DNA from: Pelobacter sp. UBA6093
Lineage (GTDB): Bacteria > Desulfobacterota > Desulfuromonadia > Desulfuromonadales > Syntrophotaleaceae
Assembly (NCBI GenBank): GCA_002435955.1
Contig: DIWZ01000006.1
Span: 136,027-200,026, forward strand
Length of the DNA: 64,000 bases
Direction: 5' to 3'
Positions within the stretch are counted from its first letter, which is position 1. Each line of letters opens with the position of its first letter. A model generated the notes under the pieces. That model had not been told where the DNA came from, did not search any database, and was given only the letters and a program-made list of their open reading frames with translations. The translations under genes were made by a program, and so were the position numbers. Positions 44,804-53,410 of the stretch are shown one piece after another.

Positions 44804-45346
44804 TTAAGGAGTCAGCAGCTTGACTTCAAGTTGAGCAACACCTTCCGCCAGCCGCGAAAACCCCATTTCGGCAGGATCGACGACAGCATTCTGGATGGAA
44901 GCATCATTTTTATAGCGTTTATTGAATAGCTTCAGAAGTTTTCTGGCACGGGAGTCCTGGCCGGTTTCCTCGTAGACGGAAGTGCTTAAAAGGGTAACTT
45001 TTGCGACTTCGAGGCGGGTTTCAACATGCTCCTGCGCCTCCAGATCCTGAATAATAGGCATGGCATAGAGTTCAACGTATTTCTGAACTTCGCAACGGAA
45101 TTCCTGCCCGTTACAGGGTTTTTGCGCCTCTTCCGAAGTCATCCGCTGATGCGAATCCAGCTCTTTGGCGGTCAAGCGAAAAACCTTCAGGTTCTGCCTG
45201 ACATTTTCCAGATAGATTTTTTTCTGAGGAACGGACATGTGCCCCAACACAGGCTCTTTGGGCCAATCACCCTTGTTGCAGGCACAACAACCGGAAAGTG
45301 ACAGGATCAAAACCGCTAGCGCAAGGAAAAGGCCTTGATTTTTCAT
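44804..45346 (-). CDS. Lipoprotein heading the TonB-like module
   Basis: Unrecognised 180-aa lipoprotein. The signal peptide ends in a lipobox, LILSLSGC, followed by ACNKGDWPKEP. The mature part is charged, mostly helical and has two further cysteines (KPCNGQEFRC). The ATG at 45346 follows AAGGAG. It is the first gene of the five-gene run, 75 bp upstream of the ExbB-like gene. It may be an outer-membrane contact of the system; that is inference. Confidence 0.75.
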   Translation of the reverse strand: MKNQGLFLALAVLILSLSGCCACNKGDWPKEPVLGHMSVPQKKIYLENVRQNLKVFRLTAKELDSHQRMTSEEAQKPCNGQEFRCEVQKYVELYAMPIIQDLEAQEHVETRLEVAKVTLLSTSVYEETGQDSRARKLLKLFNKRYKNDASIQNAVVDPAEMGFSRLAEGVAQLEVKLLTP

Positions 45347-45476
45347 GCATAACTCCTTCAAAGGTTCACATATTATAATTAACTAGATATCGCCGGTATT
45401 TCCACCTCAAGGAACCGACAGAAAGACTATCAAAATCAGTTGCCATGCTGCCAAGGCCGTTTCCGGATGAAAACAA

Positions 45477-45509
45477 GCTAGGACCCAGTTGGACTATCCG
45501 GATCCTAGC
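45477..45509. repeat. REP-like repeat, copy 4 (short)
   Basis: GCTAGGACCCAGTTGGACTA then TCCGGATCCTAGC: the left arm of the repeat family closed by a short complement, giving imperfect GCTAGGA/TCCTAGC ends. It lies in the 226-bp gap between the Prc gene's stop and the lipoprotein start, next to an A-run. Confidence 0.6.
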
Positions 45510-45572
45510 AAAAAAATCCATTACCCATGCAGAATACCAAAAAAACCAGGTTTGTCGCGATTGGCAAACGAA

Positions 45573-47735
45573 TCAGTTGCCGGCAGAGGTCGGTCCCGCT
45601 ACCTTGCGCTCATCACCTGAAACCTGACGCAGCATATCGTTTAGCACGGAAAATGCTTCGCCGACATACAAATCGTCCGCGATTTCATCGCTCATCCGCT
45701 TGGAGCCGGGTTTGTCCTGCGGAACTTCTGAGTCAAAATCGGCCTCGATAGCGGCGTCTCCCATTTTTCGTATGGAATCTCGCTCCTGCAGGACTTCTGA
45801 CAGGGTAAGGGGTCTTAGAGTTTCCCTGCTCCTTTGAAGATTGCGTTGTGTTTCAGCGACAAGAGCAACAAATCGGTGCCCTTTTTGGACTCGCTGCTGG
45901 CTTAAATTTCGGAGCTGGGTAACATCAGGGGGTTTTTCCCATGGCTGGAAAGGAACTGCCGTGACAATATCCCAAGGCAAGGCCTGTTCTATGAATTTTT
46001 CGCCGGATTCCAGGAAGGCCAGACGGTCGGGCAACTGAATGTCGGGCTCGACCCCCTTGACCTGGGTGGAACCGCCGCTAATTCGATAGAATTTCTGTAC
46101 AGTAACCTTTAAGGCACCGAGGGGTTTGAGTTTTTCCAAAGGACCATATATCAGGGGCTGATCTATGTCGAAGATGGCTTGAACCGTACCCTTGCCATGC
46201 GTACCACCACCTCCGATCACAACGCCGCGGCCATAATCCTGTATGGCGCCGGCAAGAATCTCAGAAGCTGAAGCGCTGAAACGATTGACGAGGACCACAA
46301 GCGGTCCGTTGTAGGCGATCTCCGGGTCCTCATCCTGAAACACGGTGATATTGCCGTCGCTGTTTTTGACCTGGACAACGGGACCTGTTGAAATGAACAG
46401 TCCGGCGACACTGATAGCGTCCGACAAAGAACCGCCACCGTTGTCCCTCAGATCCAGAACAAGCCCTGCAATCCTCTGTTTTGCAAGGGAGGCGAGCTCA
46501 CGGCGCACATCATCGGTAACATTTCGAACAGGACGACCCTCACGGCCACCATTAAAGTCCCGATAAAACGAGGGGATCCGCAAATATCCGTAGACCTGGC
46601 CCGGCTGGCCGGAAACAGGAACCGTGGTACTTTTAGCAAAACCTTCTTCGATTTCGACAACGTCACGGGTAATGGCAATAACCTGTTCCCTACCCGTCGG
46701 TTTTTGAATGGTGAGCCGCACCTGGGTGCCCTTTTTGCCCCGGATCAATTTCACGGCATCGCGCAGCTGGGTCTCGGTAACGTCAACCGGTTCCTGAGGT
46801 CCCTCTCCTACCTTGAGGATGATATCTTCAGCGGATAATTGCCCCTGTTTGGCGGCCGGACTCCCGGGAATGATTTCCACAACCCTGATAAAACCGTCAT
46901 CTTCACGCAGGGTTGCACCGATACCCTCTAGTGAACCTTTCATATAAATTTCAAAATCTTCCAGGGCATCCGGTGCCAGATATGCTGAATGGGGGTCGAA
47001 GGCACGAACAAATGCATTGATGAAGCGATCGAAATGGTCCTGCTCCGTTTGCTCCAAGAGGCGGGTCAACAGGTGCTGGATGCTGCGGCGAACTTTTTGG
47101 GTGGCTTCACGCAGCAGAACAGGATCCATGGGAAGCTGCGCGGAGGCGGCTTTTTTCTCCCCTATAGTGGTGGCCTTCTCCCGTTCTTCAAGGAGCTGCA
47201 CATACCGCATCAGAACCTGGTATTTGAGGATCTGCTGCCAGCGTTTTTGCAGTTCAACATCATTCTTCGCATAATCAATTTTGTCGGGATCGGTTTCAAA
47301 ATACTCTTTTGGCTCAAAATCAAACCCCCGTTCAAAAATTTTCGGCACCATGTCGGCGACCGTCCCTATCCTGAGTCGCAGCAACCGCGCACCGAGACCT
47401 GGTAAATCAAGTTCACCGCGCATGATGGAGTCATCAATATTATCTTTGTGCAGACGTAACTTAGCCATGTCTGACTGAGTAAGAAATCGCTTTTGCGAAT
47501 CAAGTTGCTGCACGTACAAGTTAAACGCCGCTTCAGACAATGAATCGTCGAGGGCCTTATGGCTAAAGTGGTTAACGGTCATTTGCTGCCGGATTAGATG
47601 CGTCAGAACCTGCGTTCGCAAACGCGCAAGATCTTCGGGATTCTCCTGCGAGGAGGGACCGGCCCAAGAGCCGGTAACCGCCACGAGCAACACAACGGCA
47701 AGCAGGTAAAATCGAAATGTTTTAAATTTCATCAA
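45573..47735 (-). CDS. prc: C-terminal processing (tail-specific) protease
   Basis: Periplasmic S41 protease, 720 aa, Prc type. It has a signal peptide (FYLLAVVLLVAVTGSWA), an N-terminal helical domain and a PDZ domain (IPGSPAAKQGQLSAEDIILK). The protease domain has GLVLDLRDNGGGSLSDAI, the catalytic Ser in FSASASEILAGAIQD and the Lys in HGKGTVQ. A C-terminal DUF3340-like helical region is present. It lies just upstream of the TonB-like module on the same strand; shared envelope function is possible but unproven. Confidence 0.94.
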   Translation of the reverse strand: MMKFKTFRFYLLAVVLLVAVTGSWAGPSSQENPEDLARLRTQVLTHLIRQQMTVNHFSHKALDDSLSEAAFNLYVQQLDSQKRFLTQSDMAKLRLHKDNIDDSIMRGELDLPGLGARLLRLRIGTVADMVPKIFERGFDFEPKEYFETDPDKIDYAKNDVELQKRWQQILKYQVLMRYVQLLEEREKATTIGEKKAASAQLPMDPVLLREATQKVRRSIQHLLTRLLEQTEQDHFDRFINAFVRAFDPHSAYLAPDALEDFEIYMKGSLEGIGATLREDDGFIRVVEIIPGSPAAKQGQLSAEDIILKVGEGPQEPVDVTETQLRDAVKLIRGKKGTQVRLTIQKPTGREQVIAITRDVVEIEEGFAKSTTVPVSGQPGQVYGYLRIPSFYRDFNGGREGRPVRNVTDDVRRELASLAKQRIAGLVLDLRDNGGGSLSDAISVAGLFISTGPVVQVKNSDGNITVFQDEDPEIAYNGPLVVLVNRFSASASEILAGAIQDYGRGVVIGGGGTHGKGTVQAIFDIDQPLIYGPLEKLKPLGALKVTVQKFYRISGGSTQVKGVEPDIQLPDRLAFLESGEKFIEQALPWDIVTAVPFQPWEKPPDVTQLRNLSQQRVQKGHRFVALVAETQRNLQRSRETLRPLTLSEVLQERDSIRKMGDAAIEADFDSEVPQDKPGSKRMSDEIADDLYVGEAFSVLNDMLRQVSGDERKVAGPTSAGN

Positions 47736-48226
47736 GGCTCATCTTTCAGAAAACCCCAAACCTGTGGGGATGGATAAGCTGCAGAAAATACCGCAGGTAA
47801 CCCGGAGCAGGGCCATTCCCTGAAGTCCGGGCTAACATGCAACAGATCCCCGCGCGGCGGGGTGCGAAACCAACTGCCCATCTTTGCAAGGCTCATTCCT
47901 GATACTGATTCCGATATTATACAATACCTTGCAATCACCCCTTGGCGCAATAAAACTAACCCGGATGGTCGTTTCCCAATTGAACCTCTTTCTTTCCTGG
48001 CCTGCGCGTAGAATGGTTGAATCGATACTTGACTGCGTCAATGTGGCTGCTAAAGTCTCAAACAACTCGATCAATTTTGAGGGCGTCACAAAAAGTCCGA
48101 CAGACTCCTAGGTTACGGTGTATTTCGATGATCGCGATAGACTCCTGGCTTTGCACGGATACGTAGATGTTTACGCCGCATCTCGCCGCAGGTTAGCGAA
48201 GTGGACAGCCCCCCAGGGAGAATAAG
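47736..48226. other. Intergenic region between prc and the P460-like gene
   Basis: A 491-bp divergent gap. It holds the leader of prc, a CCCCGCG/CGCGGGG-type hairpin near 47846-47862, and a composite of two repeat fragments at 48080-48107. No RNA gene or additional coding frame is supported. Confidence 0.6.
48080..48107 (+). repeat. Composite repeat fragment (128-bp element end joined to REP copy 5)
   Basis: GGCGTCACAAAAAGTCCG matches the left end of the palindrome at 25563, then GTCCGACAGACTCCT matches the right arm of the REP-like family. The two share the GTCCG overlap, suggesting a junction between decayed elements. Confidence 0.6.
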
Positions 48227-48748
48227 ATGAGAGCTCGGTTTGCCATCTGCATGGTGGCTCTTTTGTTGATGTTTCAACCGGGATGCAAAAAGGAACATCC
48301 AGGGCAGACAGATATCGATTTAAAAACGTCTGTCGAGCGTCCTCAGGCAAATGGTGTATCTGTCATCGCCTATATTACCGAGATGAAAGATTACCGGCAA
48401 TGGCCGTTTTTTCCGAACAAGGGCACGCTGTATCCGGGCAAACACCCCCACGGTTCACTGTTGGTGACTTATGTCTCGCCCGAGACTCTGATCGCCTTGC
48501 AAAACAACGAAGCCAGGTTACCGGATGGAACAATCATCGTTAAAGAAAACTACAACTTGCAGAAAAAACTACAGACAACAACGGTCATGTACCGGATTGA
48601 TGGCTACAATCCTGAAAACGGAGACTGGTTCTGGCTGGAATATACCCCGGACCAAACCGTCTTGAAGGAAGGCAAGGCTGAAGGATGCATAAACTGCCAC
48701 CGGGCGGTGAAAAGCAACGATTGGATTTTTTCAGGGCCGGTAAACTAA
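48227..48748 (+). CDS. Cytochrome P460-like c-type haem lipoprotein
   Basis: A 173-aa exported protein. The N-terminal hydrophobic segment ends in QPGC (Cys20), a probable lipoprotein attachment site. The body matches the cytochrome P460 type (YPGKHPHGSLLVTYVS, DGYNPENGDWFWLEY), and a single haem motif CINCH lies at residues 154-158. Such proteins are small periplasmic or outer-surface haem proteins; the substrate is unknown. It stands alone, bounded by repeat fragments on both sides. Confidence 0.82.
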   Translation: MRARFAICMVALLLMFQPGCKKEHPGQTDIDLKTSVERPQANGVSVIAYITEMKDYRQWPFFPNKGTLYPGKHPHGSLLVTYVSPETLIALQNNEARLPDGTIIVKENYNLQKKLQTTTVMYRIDGYNPENGDWFWLEYTPDQTVLKEGKAEGCINCHRAVKSNDWIFSGPVN

Positions 48749-48763
48749 ATCTGTTCTACAGTG

Positions 48764-48937
48764 TTAATTTCGTCCGAAAGTCCGGAAGGCCCCTGGCCCG
48801 AAACCTCGTACAACCACACGATCCCGATTCGGGATATTCTTTCTCAGAAGGCCGAACTTTCGCAGAATACGCCCGAGCAAGGTCAGTTTTGGTTGCTCCT
48901 GAGGCTTCCTGAACGGTATTACCTTGCATTTTCCCAT
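48764..48937 (-). CDS. Small basic protein (57 aa), unknown
   Basis: MGKCKVIPFRKPQEQPKLTL begins a 57-aa, strongly basic reading frame preceded by GGGAGG with good spacing before the ATG at 48937. It contains a central amphipathic helix (LLGRILRKFGLLRK) and no membrane segment. It converges with the P460-like gene, leaving 15 bp. The ribosome site is the main support; it may instead be chance. Confidence 0.5.
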   Translation of the reverse strand: MGKCKVIPFRKPQEQPKLTLLGRILRKFGLLRKNIPNRDRVVVRGFGPGAFRTFGRN

Positions 48938-49001
48938 GGTTACCTCCCGCCGAGGATAATCATATTCGGCATTCATCGGTGAGGCTTTTAAAATTGCTCC
49001 T

Positions 49002-49065
49002 AGGACCCTGTCGGACTATCCGGGCAGAATTTGCAGCCGGCGCATGGATAGTCCGACAGACTCCT
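49002..49065. repeat. REP-like palindromic repeat, copy 6 (best example)
   Basis: AGGACCCTGTCGGACTATCC (49002-49021) and GGATAGTCCGACAGACTCCT (49046-49065) form 20-bp arms with two mismatches around a 24-nt interior GGGCAGAATTTGCAGCCGGC plus four bases. The pyrophosphatase stop lies 120 bp away. Taken as the type copy. Confidence 0.85.
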
Positions 49066-49184
49066 TAGTTAAAGATATAGATGAATTGATAAAAATGGCA
49101 AGCTCAGGAGCCTGTCCTGCCAAACCCTTTAATTCCAAACCCATGATTAGAGACTGCCCAAATACTGCTTCCGGGGAGAAACCG

Positions 49185-50834
49185 TCACACTTTAAGGATT
49201 TTAAGCAAATGAGGGAGCAATTGTTTCTTACGGGACAGTACGCCTTTTAGCTCGTAAAGGCCGGTATCGAGCCGAGGATAGCCCACCCGGCCAATCAATT
49301 CACTGTTCCCGGACAGCAGTAACAGGCTTGTTGCCCTCACGATATCCGTTACCAACAGGCCCCCGAGGTCAAGCGCACGGTCTGTGCAAAGTTGTCCGAG
49401 ACTCAAAGCAATTTCACTGCGTTTGTCCTGGAATTCATCAAAACTGACAACTTCTACCTGCCCAACGCCAAAACGTCTACCTTCCTGGGTATATTCTTTG
49501 AAATCCGCCAAAATCAATTCTTTCATGCTTCCGTAGGCGGCCAGGGCGCTGCCTGCGGCAAACATGCGTCCGCCAAATTCCTGCGGATCGAGTTTGGCCA
49601 GATCGGCCAGCCAAACACATAGCTCACGATCGATATCGGTGGAGGTTGGCGATCTGAGCAATACCGTATCGGAAAGCAGACCGGCCAGCAGCAATCCGGC
49701 AGTCTGGGGGTCGGGAAGCATATTGGCGCATTTGTAAAGATCTGCAACTATTGAGCAGGTACTGCCCAAGGGCTGGTTGACAAAACGGATGGGTGCGTCG
49801 GTGTGGATGTTTGCGAGACGATGATGATCAATTATTTCCAAAATCTCAACACGGTCGGCGCCAGGGACAGCCTGGCTTAGCTCGTTGTGATCGACAAGCA
49901 TGAGTTTAATCGGTAACGGTGCCAGCAAGGTGCTTTTTGTGGCAACCGCAACGACTCGTCCGGTACCATCCAGCACCAACACCCCCGGTTGGGCTGAATC
50001 CATGAACCGATAGCGCAGGGCTTCAAGGGATTCATCCATTCCAGCGGTAGCAAAATCTGTGGACATAAGGCATTCCACAGGCGTGGAAAGCCGTACCAGC
50101 GAAGCGGTGGTCGCCGTATCATAGGCTGTCGCCAGGACCGTAACGCCGTTTTTTCTGGCCGTTTCAAGCACCTCCACGCTCATGGACTGCCCGCCGGTAA
50201 TTACCAGCAACCGCACACCGAGGCTTGCCGCGTGACGTTGAATGTCCTCGCGGTCGCCGGTTACCACCAGAAGCCGGCCAGGATCAAGTCCCTCCATATG
50301 GTGGCAGAAGCTCTCGTAAGCCATGGCACCTACGTAAAGATCCAGATCCTCCACACCCTGCGACGCTCCATGGTTTAGCACCTCGGCACCTAAACAACGC
50401 GCCAGGGTTAAAGGGGAAGTCTGAATCTGCCTGATGCGCCCTTCCTGACCGGCAACTAAAAATCTTTCCGCCACCTGACGTAGAAAAAGCAAACCCAAAG
50501 CCCGTCCATCTTTATCGATGACCGGCAGCACCCCTATATTGTGACGATGCAGCAGATCAAGCGCCCAGGCCAGGGGGGCTCCTTCGTGGATGGTTACCGC
50601 CGGCTGTTTCACCACATCCCCCACCCTGGGCACTACGTCAGACAGTAACCTCGGCGGTTCCACGCCGAGGGATTCAAGAACAAATTCCGTCTGCCGGTTG
50701 AGATAGCCGGCCCGCGCAGGGATGACATTATTCACGCCCTGCAGACTACGCAAGCGAGCATAAGCCAGCGCACTGCATACAGAATCAGTATCAGGGTTGC
50801 GATGTCCTACGACAAAAATCCTTTCTTGCATCAT
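49185..50834 (-). CDS. Manganese-dependent (family II) inorganic pyrophosphatase with CBS and DRTGG domains
   Basis: Hydrolyses pyrophosphate; the CBS/DRTGG insert makes it nucleotide-regulated. The 549-aa chain has the DHH-family motifs GHRNPDTDSVCSALAYA at the N-terminus, DHNE and EIIDHHRLANIHT later, and a DHHA2-type C-terminus. The insert (about residues 70-320) contains two CBS units around a DRTGG domain (VTGDREDIQRHAASLGVRLL). The first codons overlap the end of this minus-strand operon partner (ATGA), so it is coupled to the upstream DUF3108 gene. Confidence 0.93.
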   Translation of the reverse strand: MMQERIFVVGHRNPDTDSVCSALAYARLRSLQGVNNVIPARAGYLNRQTEFVLESLGVEPPRLLSDVVPRVGDVVKQPAVTIHEGAPLAWALDLLHRHNIGVLPVIDKDGRALGLLFLRQVAERFLVAGQEGRIRQIQTSPLTLARCLGAEVLNHGASQGVEDLDLYVGAMAYESFCHHMEGLDPGRLLVVTGDREDIQRHAASLGVRLLVITGGQSMSVEVLETARKNGVTVLATAYDTATTASLVRLSTPVECLMSTDFATAGMDESLEALRYRFMDSAQPGVLVLDGTGRVVAVATKSTLLAPLPIKLMLVDHNELSQAVPGADRVEILEIIDHHRLANIHTDAPIRFVNQPLGSTCSIVADLYKCANMLPDPQTAGLLLAGLLSDTVLLRSPTSTDIDRELCVWLADLAKLDPQEFGGRMFAAGSALAAYGSMKELILADFKEYTQEGRRFGVGQVEVVSFDEFQDKRSEIALSLGQLCTDRALDLGGLLVTDIVRATSLLLLSGNSELIGRVGYPRLDTGLYELKGVLSRKKQLLPHLLKILKV

Positions 50835-51664
50835 TTAACCTCTTCATGGGAACGCAGAGTTGCTCGAACATCGCCAAGACCAACGACATCCTTCACAATA
50901 ACCTTACCGGGGCGCATGTCGCCATCGAACCAGATATAGAGGGTCCCATCTCCGGTATCAAAAACCTCAGGGTCGAGTACCACTTTTACAACCAAACCGC
51001 TGGCTGGCAATGGCGTATCCTTTGGACGCCGGTTTTCAGGCAATACCGCGATGGCGATATCGGTCGATCCCCCCCTGGCAAAAGAGGGGATCTGATAGGA
51101 AGCGCCACCCTGCACCGGACCGAATAGCCCTGCCCTGAAATTATAAAAGGCCCCCAGGATATCGTAGGGGTAAGCCCCCTCCCCCATGGAGTAACGCTTC
51201 ACCGGACTCTCTCGACCGTTGCGCGTTACCTTTTCGATAATCTGACGACGAGGATAGTCATATACCCAATTTTTCAGGCGGGATGTGACCGTCCCTCCTT
51301 TGGTTCTATACATATCGGCATCGTAGCTTTCAGGGCGCAGACTTCCATCATCGGCCAGCCGCAGATACGATACATAACGCTGTCGCCGATTACCGGTCAG
51401 CCAGCTTGCTATTCCAAGAGTTCGCGCCTCCAAAACCGCACGATAACGATTTGGCTCATCCGTTTTGGTAAGGGAGAACTCCGCAACGGCCAGGCGTTCG
51501 AACCATAAAAAAGCAATGTCGTAAGACAATGTTTCACCACGAAAGGCATTCAAGGCTTCGCGGGCACCGGCCGGACCGGATGGGACATTTCCAGGCTCAG
51601 CCCATAGTGGACAGGAAAAAGAGCCTAAAAAAATAACCATGAACAACAATAACCCTGTTTTCAT
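50831..51664 (-). CDS. DUF3108 exported protein
   Basis: A 277-aa exported protein with a signal peptide (LLLFMVIFLGSFSCPLWA) and a beta-rich mature chain. It has the DUF3108 pattern: LSYDIAFLWFERLAVAEF, ESYDADMYRT, a FYNFRAGLFG segment and LYIWFDGDMRPGKV near the end. Function is unknown in the family. The ATG at 51664 (MKTGLLLF) follows GGGGGAG. It overlaps the pyrophosphatase start by four bases. Confidence 0.85.
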   Translation of the reverse strand: MKTGLLLFMVIFLGSFSCPLWAEPGNVPSGPAGAREALNAFRGETLSYDIAFLWFERLAVAEFSLTKTDEPNRYRAVLEARTLGIASWLTGNRRQRYVSYLRLADDGSLRPESYDADMYRTKGGTVTSRLKNWVYDYPRRQIIEKVTRNGRESPVKRYSMGEGAYPYDILGAFYNFRAGLFGPVQGGASYQIPSFARGGSTDIAIAVLPENRRPKDTPLPASGLVVKVVLDPEVFDTGDGTLYIWFDGDMRPGKVIVKDVVGLGDVRATLRSHEEVK

Positions 51665-51818
51665 CTGTGCTCCCCCTGGCCGCAGTGGATGAAGCGTAAA
51701 AAATCTTATCGAGTTTACTTCGTGAAGGTTCGGCAAGTCTGCCGCATACGCAGCTTCAACCCTAAATCCTTGACATGCAATCCCGGCCCCACTACCATGC
51801 GCTGTACCGAGAAGATCC

Positions 51819-51890
51819 AGGGGGCTGTCGAGCTATCCATGAGCCGGTTGCAGATTCAACTGTTTGGCCCGTATAGTCCGACAGGCTCCT
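51819..51890. repeat. REP-like palindromic repeat, copy 7
   Basis: Read on the minus strand it starts AGGAGCCTGTCGGACTATAC, passes GGGCC ... AATCTGCAACCGGCTCATGG and ends ATAGCTCGACAGCCCCCT, the same order as the copy at 49002-49065 but with a longer interior. It lies 36 bp before the ArsR-type gene. Confidence 0.8.
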
Positions 51891-51926
51891 GGGCGAAATC
51901 CCCTCAACCACGCGAATACCGGACCG

Positions 51927-52220
51927 ATGGACTTCGACAAAACCAAAACCTATGAACGCGAGGCGGAAATTCTCAAAGCTTTGGGGCATCCCATTCGACT
52001 GAAAATCGTAGCTGGCCTGCTCGCGGAAGCCTGCAATGTCAAAAAGATTTGGGAGTGCCTTGGCTTGCCTCAGGCAACGGTATCTCAACATCTGGCCCTG
52101 CTCAAAAATAAAGGTATTATCGAAGGGCGCCGCAACGGCGTCGAAGTTTTTTATACAGTCATTTCAGAAGATGCGCGCCGCATCGTTGAAGCCGTATCCC
52201 AAAAGAGTACTCCTTTATGA
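51927..52220 (+). CDS. ArsR-family winged-helix regulator
   Basis: A 97-aa ArsR/SmtB-like DNA-binding protein: EILKALGHPIRLKIVAGLL, recognition helix LPQATVSQHLALLKNKGII, wing EGRRNGVEVFYTV. The CNVKK near residue 38 gives one Cys, not the paired CxC metal site of ArsR itself, so the ligand is unknown. I chose the ATG at 51927 (MDFDKTKTYE). It overlaps the RlmI-like gene by four bases (ATGA), so the two are co-translated. The repeat copy 7 lies just upstream. Confidence 0.87.
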   Translation: MDFDKTKTYEREAEILKALGHPIRLKIVAGLLAEACNVKKIWECLGLPQATVSQHLALLKNKGIIEGRRNGVEVFYTVISEDARRIVEAVSQKSTPL

Positions 52221-53395
52221 TTCAACTGCATCTCCGGTCCGGTCACGACCGCCGCATCCGTCGTGGCCACCCCTGGGTTTTCAGCAACGAAATCCAGACC
52301 CCCTGTAACGAAATAAAACCGGGTGAAACCATCGAAATATTGACCGCAACCGGTGAATATCTTGGGACTGGCTACTATAACCCCCACTCACTGATTGCCG
52401 GCCGTCTTCTATCCAGACAGCGCGAATGTATCGATTGCGTCGAGTTTTATCGCGACCGCCTGCACAAAGCGATGCTCATGCGCAAGGCGATCTATGGCGA
52501 GTCCACCGCAATACGTCTGGTCCACGGCGAGGGTGACTATCTGCCGGGCCTGGTGGTCGACCGCTACGATAACGTTCTTGCGGTGCAATTTCTGACCCTG
52601 GGCATTGATTGCCGCAGCAGTTTGATATTGCAGGCCCTGACCGAGATTTTTGAACCTGTGGCTATTGTCGGACGCAATAACGTTGCGGTCCGGGACCTGG
52701 AAAACTTGCCACGTCAGGTTGAAATCCTGCGGGGCCAACTTCCTGACCGCCTTGAAATAACCGAAAACGGGCTGCGATTCAAGGTAGATATTCTGCATGG
52801 CCAAAAAACCGGGCATTTTCTCGACCAGAAAGAGAACCACCTCGCTCTTCGCGACCGTGTGAACGGTAAACGGATCCTCGATCTGTTCTGTTATTCGGGA
52901 AGTTGGTCCGTCCATGCGGCACGCTACGGAGCCAATGAAGTAATCGGCATCGACATTTCTCCTGGAGCGGTAGCTCTTGCGCAGGAAAATGCGCGGCTTA
53001 ACTTCCAAGAAAACATCTGCCGCTTTGTCCAGTCCGATGTTTTCGACAGTTTGCGGCAGTTCCATGGGAATAACGAACGATTTGGCGGGATCATCCTCGA
53101 TCCGCCAGCCTTCATAAAAAACCGCAAACGCATGCGCGAAGGGATCAAGGGGTATCTGACGATCAACCGCCGCGCCATGGAACTGCTGGAACCGGACGGT
53201 GTTTTGTTCACCTGCACCTGCTCTCACCACATGGATCGCGAAACTTTCCTCGACACCCTGCGTCAGGCCGCTTTCCAGGCTGGACGCGAAATGCGTCTGC
53301 TCGAAATCCGCGGCCAATCCTATGATCATCCGGTTTTATGTTCATGCCCCGAAACCGAATACCTCAAATGTGCCGTGCTGCAAGCTTGCGGATGA
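52217..53395 (+). CDS. rlmI: 23S rRNA (cytosine-5)-methyltransferase RlmI-like
   Basis: The 392-aa protein has an N-terminal PUA domain (LRSGHDRRIRRGHPWVFSNE), the EEHD-like linker and a C-terminal class I SAM methyltransferase (LDLFCYSGSWSVHAA, ILDPPAFIKN, TCTCSHHMDRETF). This is the RlmI/YccW group that methylates C1962 of 23S rRNA. The pairing with an ArsR regulator in one operon is unusual for a housekeeping RNA enzyme. It converges with bioC, 15 bp between stops. Confidence 0.88.
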   Translation: MIQLHLRSGHDRRIRRGHPWVFSNEIQTPCNEIKPGETIEILTATGEYLGTGYYNPHSLIAGRLLSRQRECIDCVEFYRDRLHKAMLMRKAIYGESTAIRLVHGEGDYLPGLVVDRYDNVLAVQFLTLGIDCRSSLILQALTEIFEPVAIVGRNNVAVRDLENLPRQVEILRGQLPDRLEITENGLRFKVDILHGQKTGHFLDQKENHLALRDRVNGKRILDLFCYSGSWSVHAARYGANEVIGIDISPGAVALAQENARLNFQENICRFVQSDVFDSLRQFHGNNERFGGIILDPPAFIKNRKRMREGIKGYLTINRRAMELLEPDGVLFTCTCSHHMDRETFLDTLRQAAFQAGREMRLLEIRGQSYDHPVLCSCPETEYLKCAVLQACG

Positions 53396-53410
53396 GGGGG
53401 AGATCGATCG

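Noticed and set aside
49044..49250. A 68-codon plus-strand frame starting inside REP-like copy 6
   Set aside because: Its ATG is part of the repeat arm, there is no ribosome site, and its end overlaps the pyrophosphatase gene.
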